Positions 1 to 6,924 of a DNA stretch of 11,011 nt are shown here, in pieces. Source of the stretch: Thiosocius sp049669185 (lineage in GTDB: Bacteria > Pseudomonadota > Gammaproteobacteria > Chromatiales > Chromatiaceae). The translations under genes and the position numbers were made by a program. The stretch's first letter is position 1. Each line of letters begins with the position of its first letter. The stretch lies in assembly GCA_049669185.1 (NCBI GenBank), contig JBATKF010000064.1:1-11011 (forward strand), read 5' to 3'. The notes below the pieces were generated by a model, which was given only the letters and a program-made list of their open reading frames with translations, was not told where the DNA came from and did not search any database.

Positions 1-237
1 GGGGTGCACGGAGTGGAAGGCGGTGAAGGCGTAGTCGACACTACGTCGAATCGCCTGCAACGAGTACGCCCCGTCAGGGCGAGGGTATCGGGGGCCGCAG
101 CAGGAAATCGGTGAGCTATGCAGGCTAAGCGCCACCGCGGACGGTCTCCGATAACGTTGCGCTCGCAGGCCTGCGCGGTCAAGCCGTGGAAACCAGACAC
201 CACGCTGCGAACTCAGCGGCTTGTTTGGTAAGCTGGC
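1..237. other. Non-coding 5' flank with several hairpins
   Basis: No convincing gene lies here. The + strand frames are broken by stops. One - strand frame stays open across the stretch but has no clear start and gives no protein I recognise. Inverted repeats seen: 28-47 (8 bp with one G-U pair, loop CGAC), 67-81 (5 bp, loop CGTCA), 138-150 (4 bp) and a perfect 12-nt palindrome at 164-175. This density of stems could mean a structured RNA or a relic of a retroelement, but I cannot name one. A TTGTTT at 221-226 is too close to the cutA start to be its -35. Confidence 0.4.
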
Positions 238-240
238 GTG

Positions 241-561
241 ATGCCTGAAGCCCTGCTCGTGATGACCACCATGCCCGACGAAAACAGCGCAAATGCGCTG
301 GCAACGCAGCTCGTAGAGGGTGGCCTCGCCGCCTGCGTGAACATCGGCTCGCCGGCGACCTCTGTCTACCGATGGGCGGGCCAGGTAAAGCAGGATACCG
401 AGCGGCTATTGACCATCAAGACGACCCTCGACCGCTATGCCGCACTGGAAAACGCCATCGTGGAGCGCCACCCCTACGAACTTCCCGAGGTGATCGCGGT
501 CCCGATCACTCATGGGCTTTCCGCCTATCTCGCGTGGATAGAACAATGCACAAAAAACTGA
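241..561 (+). CDS. cutA: CutA1 divalent-cation tolerance protein
   Basis: Small cytoplasmic protein of 106 residues, the usual size of the CutA1 family, which forms very stable trimers and is linked to divalent metal (copper) tolerance. Its biochemical role is still unsettled. Family signatures are visible: the N-terminal strand LLVMTTMPDE, the GLAACVNI segment with the conserved Cys, SVYRWAGQV, the ERLLTIKT strand and the C-terminal HPYELPEVIAVPI followed by a tryptophan-containing helix. I chose ATG at 241. A GTG immediately before it (238) is in frame and cannot be excluded, and neither has a good Shine-Dalgarno. The last 16 nt overlap the start of dsbD. A cutA-dsbD pairing is common in proteobacteria. 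Confidence 0.93.
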   Translation: MPEALLVMTTMPDENSANALATQLVEGGLAACVNIGSPATSVYRWAGQVKQDTERLLTIKTTLDRYAALENAIVERHPYELPEVIAVPITHGLSAYLAWIEQCTKN

Positions 562-2927
562 TTTTCTGCGGCCTGATTCTGCTCTCGGGCCTAAACGCAG
601 CCCAGGCCGAACAGGAGTTCCTGAAACCGGATCAGGCATTCGCGATCTCGGCGCAGTCCGCGGCGGATGAGCGGGTCCGGTTCAACTGGCAGATTGCGGA
701 CGGCTACTACCTCTATCAGAGCAAATTCCGTTTTATCAGCGACACCGCTGGCGTCGAGTTTGGCGAACCGAGATTGCCGCCTGCGGAGACCAAACAGGAC
801 CCCATCTTCGGCACCGTCCAGGTCTACCGGAACCAGGTCAGCATCGACGTACCGCTGACTGCGGTGCCACCGGGCGCCGAGGTGCTCACCCTGAAGGCGC
901 GCTCGCAGGGCTGCGCGGATGCCGGGATCTGCTACCCGCCGCACACCCAGACCGTCCTGGTGGCACTCAACGAGTCGGTCGATGGCCCGCCGCCGGTGGA
1001 TGCAAATCTGGTCGAGGACTTTGCCCCCGCCGGTAGCGCACCACCGCTGCCGGCAATCGCGCCCGCACCCACCGGCGCGCAGCAGGACCCCTTGACCGAA
1101 CTGGCAACGCTGGGGGACGAACTCGGCTTGGGCATGGAGGAAGACGACATCCTGTCACCGGAAGACGCCTTCCAGGTCAGCGCCGGCAGTGCCGACGGCC
1201 GTCGGCTGCAGGTGCAGTGGACGATCGCGGACGGCACCTATCTCTACGAAGACAAGATCGCGCTGGAACTGGCCGGCGAGGGCGTGCAGCTGGGCGAGGT
1301 GGCGCTGCCCGCGCCTGACATCAAAAAGGATTCCATCAAGCCCGATGGCACGATCGGCGACGTCGCCGTATACCACAGGCTCATCGACCTCGATATCCCG
1401 CTGGTGCGCAGCAACACCGACGCCACCCAGGTCACGCTGACGGCCAAATACCAGGGCTGCGCCGATCGGGGCATCTGCTACCCGCCGCAGCAGCAGGTAT
1501 TCACCCTCGACCTACCCGCGGCCAGCGGCGCAGCCAGTATCGCTGTAGCGCAGACCACCGCGGCTCCCCCGGCCGGGGGAGCCGTGGTCGAGGGACCAGC
1601 GGCCGGCGAACAGAAATTGTCCGAACAGGATGAGATCGCGTCGATGATGGCCGGGCAGAGCACCTGGGTGGTAATCGGGGCCTTCTTCCTCATCGGTCTC
1701 GGCCTCGCCTTCACGCCCTGCGTGTTCCCGATGATCCCGATCCTGTCCGGCATCATCACGGGACACGGCAGGCACATAACCACGCAAAAGGCCTTCATGC
1801 TGTCGCTGGTGTATGTGCTCGCGATGGCGCTGACCTACACCGTCGCCGGCATATTCGCCGCGTTGGCCGGTGAAAACCTGCAGGCGATGCTGCAAAACCC
1901 GGTGGCGCTTACGGTGTTCGCACTGGTGTTCGTCGCCCTGGCCTTTTCCATGTTTGGTTTCTACGACCTGCAGCTGCCCTCGAGCCTGCAGTCGAAACTG
2001 AGCGAGATCAGCAACCGGCAGCAGGGCGGCAGCCTGGCCGGTGCCGGCGTCATGGGCCTGTTGTCTGCGCTGATCGTCGGACCCTGCGTGGCGCCGCCGC
2101 TGGCCGGTGCTTTGATCTATATCGGTCAGACCGGCGATGCGGCCCTCGGCGGCCTGGCCCTGTTCGCGATGTCGATGGGCATGGGGGCGCCGCTTATCGC
2201 AATCGGCACCTCGGCGGGCAAGATTCTGCCGCGGGCCGGCGTGTGGATGGACACGGTCAAGGCGGTCTTCGGCGTTCTGATGCTGGGTGTCGCCATCTAT
2301 CTCCTGGAACGCGTGATATCGCCGGTCGCAGCCATGTTCCTGTGGGGCACGCTGCTGATCGTCGCTGCGATCTATATGGGCGCGATCAGCGCCCTGCCGG
2401 AGGGTGCAAGCGGCTGGCGCCGGCTCTGGAAGGGCCTCGGTGTGGTGTTGCTGATCTATGGCACCCTGTTCCTGATCGGCGTCGCCACGAACGGCAGGGA
2501 CACCCTGCAGCCGCTGCGCGGGCTGGCGTTCGGCGGTGCCACTGGCGCATCCGCCGAGGCACATGTGCCGTTCAAGCGCATCAAGACCATCGCCGATCTG
2601 GATCGCGAGCTGGCCGCGGCCAAGGCGGCCGGCCGACCCGTGATGCTCGATTTCTATGCCGACTGGTGTGTCTACTGCATTCAGATGGAACGCGACACCT
2701 TCCCGGATCCCCAGGTGCGCGATGCGATGGCCAAGCTGGTATTGCTGCAAGCCGATGTCACCGATAACGACGAGGCCGACAAGGCCCTGCAGCGACATAT
2801 CGGCATACCGGCCCCACCGGCGATGATCTTCTGGGGCGCGGATGGCGTCGAGCGCAGACACCTGCGGCTGCTCGGCTTCATGGGGCCTGAGGAGTTCGCA
2901 CCGCATGTCAGAGAGGCCCTGCAGTGA
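546..2927 (+). CDS. dsbD: Thiol:disulfide interchange protein DsbD with duplicated N-terminal domain
   Basis: Inner-membrane protein that takes electrons from cytoplasmic thioredoxin and passes them to periplasmic oxidoreductases. The 793 residues exceed E. coli DsbD (about 565) because the periplasmic alpha domain occurs twice. Order: signal peptide 1-21 ending in AQA; alpha domain 1 (about 26-141, C123/C129); Pro/Ala-rich linker; alpha domain 2 (about 203-323, C305/C311); second linker; an eight-helix membrane domain with redox cysteines in FTPCVFP (C392) and GPCVAPP (C514), 122 residues apart as in E. coli C163/C285; and a C-terminal thioredoxin domain with WCVYC (C708/C711). I chose ATG 546 because it gives a clean signal peptide. 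The frame stays open upstream to 372, but that stretch is antiparallel-frame noise inside cutA. The start overlaps cutA by 16 nt and the stop overlaps the next gene by 4 nt. Confidence 0.96.
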   Translation: MHKKLIFCGLILLSGLNAAQAEQEFLKPDQAFAISAQSAADERVRFNWQIADGYYLYQSKFRFISDTAGVEFGEPRLPPAETKQDPIFGTVQVYRNQVSIDVPLTAVPPGAEVLTLKARSQGCADAGICYPPHTQTVLVALNESVDGPPPVDANLVEDFAPAGSAPPLPAIAPAPTGAQQDPLTELATLGDELGLGMEEDDILSPEDAFQVSAGSADGRRLQVQWTIADGTYLYEDKIALELAGEGVQLGEVALPAPDIKKDSIKPDGTIGDVAVYHRLIDLDIPLVRSNTDATQVTLTAKYQGCADRGICYPPQQQVFTLDLPAASGAASIAVAQTTAAPPAGGAVVEGPAAGEQKLSEQDEIASMMAGQSTWVVIGAFFLIGLGLAFTPCVFPMIPILSGIITGHGRHITTQKAFMLSLVYVLAMALTYTVAGIFAALAGENLQAMLQNPVALTVFALVFVALAFSMFGFYDLQLPSSLQSKLSEISNRQQGGSLAGAGVMGLLSALIVGPCVAPPLAGALIYIGQTGDAALGGLALFAMSMGMGAPLIAIGTSAGKILPRAGVWMDTVKAVFGVLMLGVAIYLLERVISPVAAMFLWGTLLIVAAIYMGAISALPEGASGWRRLWKGLGVVLLIYGTLFLIGVATNGRDTLQPLRGLAFGGATGASAEAHVPFKRIKTIADLDRELAAAKAAGRPVMLDFYADWCVYCIQMERDTFPDPQVRDAMAKLVLLQADVTDNDEADKALQRHIGIPAPPAMIFWGADGVERRHLRLLGFMGPEEFAPHVREALQ
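621..968 (+). repeat. DsbD alpha-domain copy 1
   Basis: First copy of the N-terminal immunoglobulin-like thiol-exchange domain, residues 26-141 of DsbD. It begins FLKPDQAF, contains ADGYYLYQ, the cap-loop sequence DPIFG (residues 85-89, matching the E. coli DEFYG cap without gaps), VYRNQ and the active-site segment GCADAGICYPP. It looks like a canonical, functional alpha domain. Confidence 0.88.
1152..1514 (+). repeat. DsbD alpha-domain copy 2
   Basis: Second copy, residues 203-323. It begins LSPEDAFQVSAG, contains ADGTYLYE, VYHR and GCADRGICYPP, so both active-site cysteines (C305, C311) are kept. In place of the aromatic cap it has DSIKPDGTIG (262-271), about four residues longer and without Phe or Tyr. 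The two copies are clearly diverged, so the duplication is not recent. Confidence 0.88.
2911..2916 (+). promoter_or_regulatory. Ribosome binding site for the TlpA-like gene
   Basis: GAGAGG lies 7 nt before the GTG at 2924, inside the last codons of dsbD. It supports the GTG start and re-initiation at the GTGA stop/start overlap. Confidence 0.6.
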
Positions 2928-3478
2928 AGATTCGCAACTACTTCCTGATCGCAGTCGGCGGTGCGGTGCTCGGTGCGCTCAGCGGTTTCGCGTGGCGCGC
3001 GCTGCATGACGCCGGCCAACCCGATCTCCCGTCACCGATCCAGACGGTAGAGGTAGTCGACGTCCTGCCCAGCTTCACCTACCCAGATCTCGCAGGGCAG
3101 CAGCGGCGCAGCCAGGAGTTCACCGACAAGGTCGTAGTCCTGAATTTCTGGGCCACCTGGTGTCCGCCCTGCCGTAAAGAGACACCCGCGTTTGTCGCTC
3201 TGCAGGAGACATTCGCCGGGGCTGTCCAGTTTGTCGGGATCGCCATTGATGACGAGGACCCGGTGCGCGACTTTGCGGCCGACTTCGCTGTCAACTATCC
3301 CATGCTGCTCGGCGACGTCGGGGCCGTGACGCTGTCCCGCCAGCTCGGCAATCGTTACGAAGGCCTACCGTTCACGGTCGTGATGGCCCCCGGCGGCCGT
3401 GTGGTCCTGCGCCACGCCGGTGAGCTCGACCGCGACCGGCTCGAACCCTTGTTGCGCGAACTCACCGGCGCCGGCTGA
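2924..3478 (+). CDS. Membrane-anchored TlpA/ResA-family thioredoxin-like protein
   Basis: 184-residue thiol-disulfide oxidoreductase. Residues about 6-28 form an uncleaved-looking hydrophobic N-terminal anchor. The thioredoxin fold follows on the periplasmic side, with VLNFWATWCPPCRKE (C80, C83) and the cis-proline in GLPFTVV (P149). WCPPC is typical of the TlpA/ResA/CcmG group, which are reductants in cytochrome c maturation or cytochrome oxidase assembly. The client is not visible here, as no ccm or cox genes lie in the window. It starts at GTG 2924, overlapping the dsbD stop as GTGA, so the two are translationally coupled. Inference: DsbD keeps this protein reduced. I give no symbol because TlpA, ResA and CcmG cannot be separated on this evidence. 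Confidence 0.9.
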   Translation: MKIRNYFLIAVGGAVLGALSGFAWRALHDAGQPDLPSPIQTVEVVDVLPSFTYPDLAGQQRRSQEFTDKVVVLNFWATWCPPCRKETPAFVALQETFAGAVQFVGIAIDDEDPVRDFAADFAVNYPMLLGDVGAVTLSRQLGNRYEGLPFTVVMAPGGRVVLRHAGELDRDRLEPLLRELTGAG

Positions 3479-3494
3479 CGGAATCCCCGCCCTA

Positions 3495-3520
3495 GACAAA
3501 ACACCCGATTTGTCCGACAA
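3495..3520. promoter_or_regulatory. Operator-like GACAA/TTGTC cluster before aroQ
   Basis: In the 130-nt gap between the TlpA-like gene and aroQ, GACAAA (3495-3500) is followed by TTTGTC (3509-3514) and then GACAA (3516-3520). The last two form a perfect 11-nt inverted repeat, TTGTC-C-GACAA (3510-3520). The two GACAA copies are 21 bp apart, two helical turns. A weak -35-like TTGTCC (3510-3515) lies within it, with AT-rich TTTATC at 3531-3536. Which regulator would bind is unknown. Confidence 0.3.
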
Positions 3521-3608
3521 TTGCGCTCGATTTATCGCCATTTCGGCGCAGATCCCGGCAGAAGCCGAACTGGCTCCGGACCGGGACACTCCAGGAAAAC
3601 ACGCTGAG

Positions 3609-4064
3609 ATGGCGCATATTCTTGTTCTGAACGGCCCCAACCTGAACCTCCTGGGTTCGCGTGAACCAGGGCTCTACGGACAAGATTCCCTGGACGCGAT
3701 CGAGGCACGGCTGGGCACGCTGGCAGCGGGCCACCAGCTCGAGTGCTTCCAGAGCAACGCCGAGCATGCGCTCATCGACCGTATTCATGCGGCGGGACAA
3801 CAAGGGGTGGACTTCATCCTTATCAATCCTGCCGCCCTGACCCACACCAGCGTCGCCCTGCGCGATGCGCTGCTGGGGGTCGCCATCCCGTTCATCGAAG
3901 TGCACCTCTCCAACGTATTCGCCCGCGAGCCCTTCCGCCATCGCTCCTATCTCTCCGACATCGCCGTCGGTGTGATCAGCGGTCTGGGTGCTCAGGGTTA
4001 CGAATTGGCGCTCGCCGCCGCGCTGCGCAGGCTGGCTGATGGAACGGCAGTAGCAACACCGTGA
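3609..4064 (+). CDS. aroQ: Type II 3-dehydroquinate dehydratase
   Basis: Converts 3-dehydroquinate to 3-dehydroshikimate, the third step of the shikimate pathway, in the cytoplasm. The 151 residues match the usual length of these dodecameric enzymes. The N-terminal ILVLNGPNLNLLG is diagnostic, followed by the catalytic loop with R18 and Y23 (GLYGQ). Also seen are QSNAEHALIDRIH, FILINPAALTHTSVALRDAL and the active-site segment IEVHLSN with E97 and H99. I chose ATG 3609 because the diagnostic motif begins three residues later. The frame is open further upstream but has no homology-like content there. AGGA at 3593-3596 is a slightly distant ribosome binding site. It leads the group aroQ-accB-accC-prmA, a common proteobacterial order. 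Confidence 0.96.
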   Translation: MAHILVLNGPNLNLLGSREPGLYGQDSLDAIEARLGTLAAGHQLECFQSNAEHALIDRIHAAGQQGVDFILINPAALTHTSVALRDALLGVAIPFIEVHLSNVFAREPFRHRSYLSDIAVGVISGLGAQGYELALAAALRRLADGTAVATP

Positions 4065-4067
4065 TTT

Positions 4068-4072
4068 AGGAA
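4068..4072 (+). promoter_or_regulatory. Ribosome binding site for accB
   Basis: AGGAA about 9 nt before the accB ATG, in the 17-nt gap after aroQ. Confidence 0.55.
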
Positions 4073-4081
4073 TACAGCCTG

Positions 4082-4543
4082 ATGGATATCCGTAAGGTCA
4101 AGAAACTGATCGAACTGCTGGAAGAATCGGACGTCGCCGAGATCGAGATCCACGAGGGCGAGGAGTCAGTGCGGATCAGTCGCGCCAGTTCACTGGCGCC
4201 GATCATGGCGGGCGCCCCACTGGCGGCCCCAGGTGCAGCGCCAGTCCTTGCCGCCAGCCCGGCATCTGCCGCCGGCGAGACCGCAGCGTCGGCGAAGCCC
4301 GAGATCGAGGGCCATATCATCCGCTCACCGATGGTCGGGACCTTCTACCGTGCGCCGTCGCCAGGTGCCAAACCCTTCGTCGTCGAAGGCCAGGCGGTGA
4401 CGAACGGGGAGACCCTGTGCATCATCGAGGCGATGAAGATCCTCAACCAGATCGAGTGCGACACCGCCGGCAAGGTACTCGAGATCTTGGTCGAGAACGC
4501 CCAGCCGGTCGAGTACAACGAACCGCTGTTCGTCATCGGTTGA
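4082..4543 (+). CDS. accB: Biotin carboxyl carrier protein of acetyl-CoA carboxylase
   Basis: Carries biotin between the biotin carboxylase (AccC) and the carboxyltransferase in the first committed step of fatty-acid synthesis. 153 residues, close to E. coli (156). The N-terminal part (1-35, starting MDIRKVKKLIELLEESDV) is the helix that binds AccC. An Ala/Pro-rich flexible linker spans about 38-80. The C-terminal biotinyl domain begins near RSPMVGTFYRAPSPG, which includes the characteristic thumb loop, and ends in EPLFVIG. The biotinylated lysine is K119 in EAMKI. Most homologues have EAMKMMN; here it is EAMKILN, a mild substitution after the lysine. accC follows after 6 nt, so the two subunits should be made together. 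Confidence 0.97.
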   Translation: MDIRKVKKLIELLEESDVAEIEIHEGEESVRISRASSLAPIMAGAPLAAPGAAPVLAASPASAAGETAASAKPEIEGHIIRSPMVGTFYRAPSPGAKPFVVEGQAVTNGETLCIIEAMKILNQIECDTAGKVLEILVENAQPVEYNEPLFVIG

Positions 4544-4549
4544 CCCCCA

Positions 4550-5890
4550 GTGCTGGAGAAGATTGTCATCGCCAATCGCGGGGAGATCGCGCTGCGCATT
4601 CTGCGCGCCTGCCGTGAACTGGGCATCCGCGTCGTCGCCATCCATTCCGAGGCCGACCGCGACCTCAAGCACGTGCGCCTCGCCGACGAATCGGTATGCA
4701 TCGGCCCGGCGGCCAGCAGCGCAAGCTATCTGAACGTGCCGGCGATCATCAGCGCGGCAGAGGTCTGTGACGCCCAGGCGATCCATCCCGGGTATGGATT
4801 CTTGGCCGAGAATGCCGATTTCGCCGAGCGCGTCGAACAATCCGGCTTTGTCTTCATCGGCCCGCGACCGGACACCATTCGCCTGATGGGTGACAAGATC
4901 ACGGCCATCGAGGCCATGAAGGCGGCGGGCGTGCCGACCGTACCGGGCTCGAACGGCCCGCTAGACGAAGATACCAAACGCACGCTCAAGCTCGCGAAAC
5001 AGATCGGCTATCCGGTGATCATCAAGGCCGCCGGCGGCGGTGGCGGGCGCGGCATGCGCGTTGTGCACAGCGAGGCCGCGCTGCTCAGCGCGATTTCCCT
5101 GACCAGGGCCGAGGCAGGCGCTGCGTTCGGCAACGAAACCCTGTACATGGAAAAGTTTCTCGAGAACCCGCGTCACATCGAGTTCCAGGTGTTGGCGGAT
5201 GAGTTCGGCCATGCCATTCACCTCGGCGAGCGCGACTGCTCGATGCAGCGCCGGCACCAGAAGGTGGTCGAAGAGGCCCCGGCCCCGGGGATCAGCGAGG
5301 AGCAGCGCCGCCGCGTGGGAGAGCGCTGCGCGGAGGCCTGTCGCCAGATCGGGTATCGCAGCGCCGGCACCTTCGAGTTTCTCTACGAAGACGGCGAGTT
5401 TTATTTCATCGAGATGAATACCCGCGTGCAGGTGGAACATCCGGTCACCGAGATGATCACCAGCGTAGACATCGTCAAGGAGCAGCTGTTGATTGCCAGC
5501 GGCGAACCCTTGAGTTACACGCAAGACGATATCCAGATCCGTGGCCACGCGATCGAGTGCCGGATCAACGCGGAAGATCCGAAGACCTTCATGCCCTGCC
5601 CCGGCGACATCACGCAGCTGCACGTCCCCGGCGGACCGGGCGTCCGCGTCGAGACGCACCTCTACAACGGCTATCGCGTACCGCCGTACTACGACTCCAT
5701 GATCGGCAAGCTGATTACCCATGGCGAGACACGCGCAGTCGCGATCGCACGCATGCGAACCGCGCTGTCCGAGTTGGTGATCGACGGCATCAAGACCAAC
5801 ATCCCGCTGCAGGTGGACATCATGGCAGACGCCAATTTCCAGGAAGGCGGGATGAATATTCACTATCTCGAGAAGAAGCTGGGGCTCTGA
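4550..5890 (+). CDS. accC: Biotin carboxylase subunit of acetyl-CoA carboxylase
   Basis: ATP-grasp enzyme that carboxylates the biotin on AccB using bicarbonate. 446 residues against 449 in E. coli, and similar throughout. The start MLEKIVIANRGEIALRI matches the E. coli N-terminus almost exactly, so GTG at 4550 is secure although no good ribosome binding site precedes it. With only 6 nt after the accB stop, coupling to accB is likely. Visible motifs: HPGYGFLAEN, the glycine-rich ATP lid AAGGGGGRGMR, the FEFLYEDGEFYFIEMNTRVQVEHPVTE segment (glutamates and Asn for Mg-ATP, Arg for catalysis), GHAIECRINAEDP and the C-terminal IDGIKTNIPLQ and NIHYLEKKLGL. No catalytic residue appears to be missing. 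Confidence 0.97.
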   Translation: MLEKIVIANRGEIALRILRACRELGIRVVAIHSEADRDLKHVRLADESVCIGPAASSASYLNVPAIISAAEVCDAQAIHPGYGFLAENADFAERVEQSGFVFIGPRPDTIRLMGDKITAIEAMKAAGVPTVPGSNGPLDEDTKRTLKLAKQIGYPVIIKAAGGGGGRGMRVVHSEAALLSAISLTRAEAGAAFGNETLYMEKFLENPRHIEFQVLADEFGHAIHLGERDCSMQRRHQKVVEEAPAPGISEEQRRRVGERCAEACRQIGYRSAGTFEFLYEDGEFYFIEMNTRVQVEHPVTEMITSVDIVKEQLLIASGEPLSYTQDDIQIRGHAIECRINAEDPKTFMPCPGDITQLHVPGGPGVRVETHLYNGYRVPPYYDSMIGKLITHGETRAVAIARMRTALSELVIDGIKTNIPLQVDIMADANFQEGGMNIHYLEKKLGL

Positions 5891-5908
5891 CTTTTTCGAG
5901 CGCGGCCT

Positions 5909-6787
5909 ATGCCCTGGATCCAGGCACATCTCACCGTCGACAAGACCCGCGTTCCGCTGATCGAGCTCCTGTTCGAGACCCTCGGCGCGCAGGCGGTTGC
6001 GTTGGGTGACGCCGCCGACGAGCCGATGCTCGAGCCCGGTCCGGGAGAGACGCCGCTGTGGCAAGCGACCCGGGTATCGGGTCTGTTCGCCGGCAGCACC
6101 GATGCGGACGCCCTGCGCAGCGCGCTGAACCAGGCGCTGGGCGTCGATGCCAGTCAGAGCCTACGGTTGGAGCATCTGAACGATCGGGACTGGGAGCGGG
6201 CCTGGCTGGACCAGTTCCACCCCATGCGCTTCGGGCGGCGCCTGTGGATCCGCCCGACCGGCCATGCGATAGCGCAGCGCGGGGCCGTCGTGGTCGACCT
6301 CGATCCGGGTCTGGCCTTCGGCACCGGCACACATCCAACGACGGCCTTGTGCCTCGGCTGGCTGGACAGCTATGACGTGCGCGGCCTACAGATAATCGAC
6401 TTCGGCTGCGGATCCGGCGTACTCGGGATCGCTGCGTTGAAACTGGGCGCGGCGCGCGTGATCGCGGTCGATCATGATCCCCAGGCGCTGATGGCTACCC
6501 GTGACAACGCCATGCGCAACGGCGTCTCCGACCGCATCCACGTGCTGAACAGTGCAGAGTTGGCGGGGCAGTCGGTCGATGTGGTACTCGCGAACATCCT
6601 GGCCAACGTCCTGGTGGAGCTGGCACCCCGGATCCTCGGTCTGCTCCAGACTGGCGGACACCTCGCCATGTCCGGCGTGCTGAAGCCGCAGGCGGATGAG
6701 GTCATCCAGGCCTATGCGAACGCGATAGACTTCGCACCGATGGAAACCCAGCAGGACTGGGTGTTGTTGCACGGACGCCGGTTATAG
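5909..6787 (+). CDS. prmA: Ribosomal protein L11 methyltransferase
   Basis: S-adenosylmethionine-dependent enzyme that trimethylates ribosomal protein L11. 292 residues, as in E. coli (293). The N-terminal recognition domain (about 1-60) is followed by a linker and the Rossmann methyltransferase domain. Motifs: LDPGLAFGTGTHPTTALCL, then motif I IDFGCGSGVLGIAALKLGA, AVDHDPQAL with the acidic residue that binds the ribose, and the catalytic NILAN segment (VVLANILANVL). The start at ATG 5909 gives the usual PWIQAHLTV N-terminus and lies 18 nt after accC, so it probably shares that transcript. The order accC-prmA is common in Gammaproteobacteria. Confidence 0.95.
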   Translation: MPWIQAHLTVDKTRVPLIELLFETLGAQAVALGDAADEPMLEPGPGETPLWQATRVSGLFAGSTDADALRSALNQALGVDASQSLRLEHLNDRDWERAWLDQFHPMRFGRRLWIRPTGHAIAQRGAVVVDLDPGLAFGTGTHPTTALCLGWLDSYDVRGLQIIDFGCGSGVLGIAALKLGAARVIAVDHDPQALMATRDNAMRNGVSDRIHVLNSAELAGQSVDVVLANILANVLVELAPRILGLLQTGGHLAMSGVLKPQADEVIQAYANAIDFAPMETQQDWVLLHGRRL

Positions 6788-6924
6788 ACCAAGACAGTGC
6801 AAACAGCGACGGGACATTCGATGCCCTATGTCATTGAGTCGGCGCAGGATATTAGCGATTGAGCTGATCAAGATTTCGTGGCTATGTCCGATTCTCTCTA
6901 AATCTGACGACAGGGATTGCGGCT
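6788..6924 (+). other. 137-nt gap before the zinc-ribbon gene
   Basis: AT-richer than its surroundings. It may hold a promoter: TTGAGC at 6859-6864 with TATGTC 18 nt further on (6883-6888) is the best pair I find, and it is weak. Short direct repeats occur: CTATGTC at 6826 and 6882, ATTGAG at 6833 and 6858. No terminator-like hairpin follows prmA. Confidence 0.3.
6912..6916 (+). promoter_or_regulatory. Ribosome binding site deciding a TTG start
   Basis: AGGGA lies 8 nt before TTG 6925. With the first zinc ligand Cys only four codons downstream and no ATG anywhere in the reading frame, it supports TTG as the start. Confidence 0.5.

Noticed and set aside
372..545. Upstream extension of the dsbD frame
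   Set aside because: It lies inside cutA in another frame. The signal peptide starting at 546 shows where the protein begins.
1512..2906. A 464-codon open frame on the - strand across dsbD
   Set aside because: It is antisense to the membrane and thioredoxin domains of DsbD. Its His/Gln/Arg-rich, low-complexity translation is typical of a shadow frame.
3399..3608. Upstream extension of the aroQ frame into the TlpA-like gene
   Set aside because: The residues before position 3609 have no dehydroquinase content, and the diagnostic N-terminal motif starts right after ATG 3609.
4961..6064. A 367-codon open frame on the - strand across accC and prmA
   Set aside because: It spans two well-supported genes and has no family features.
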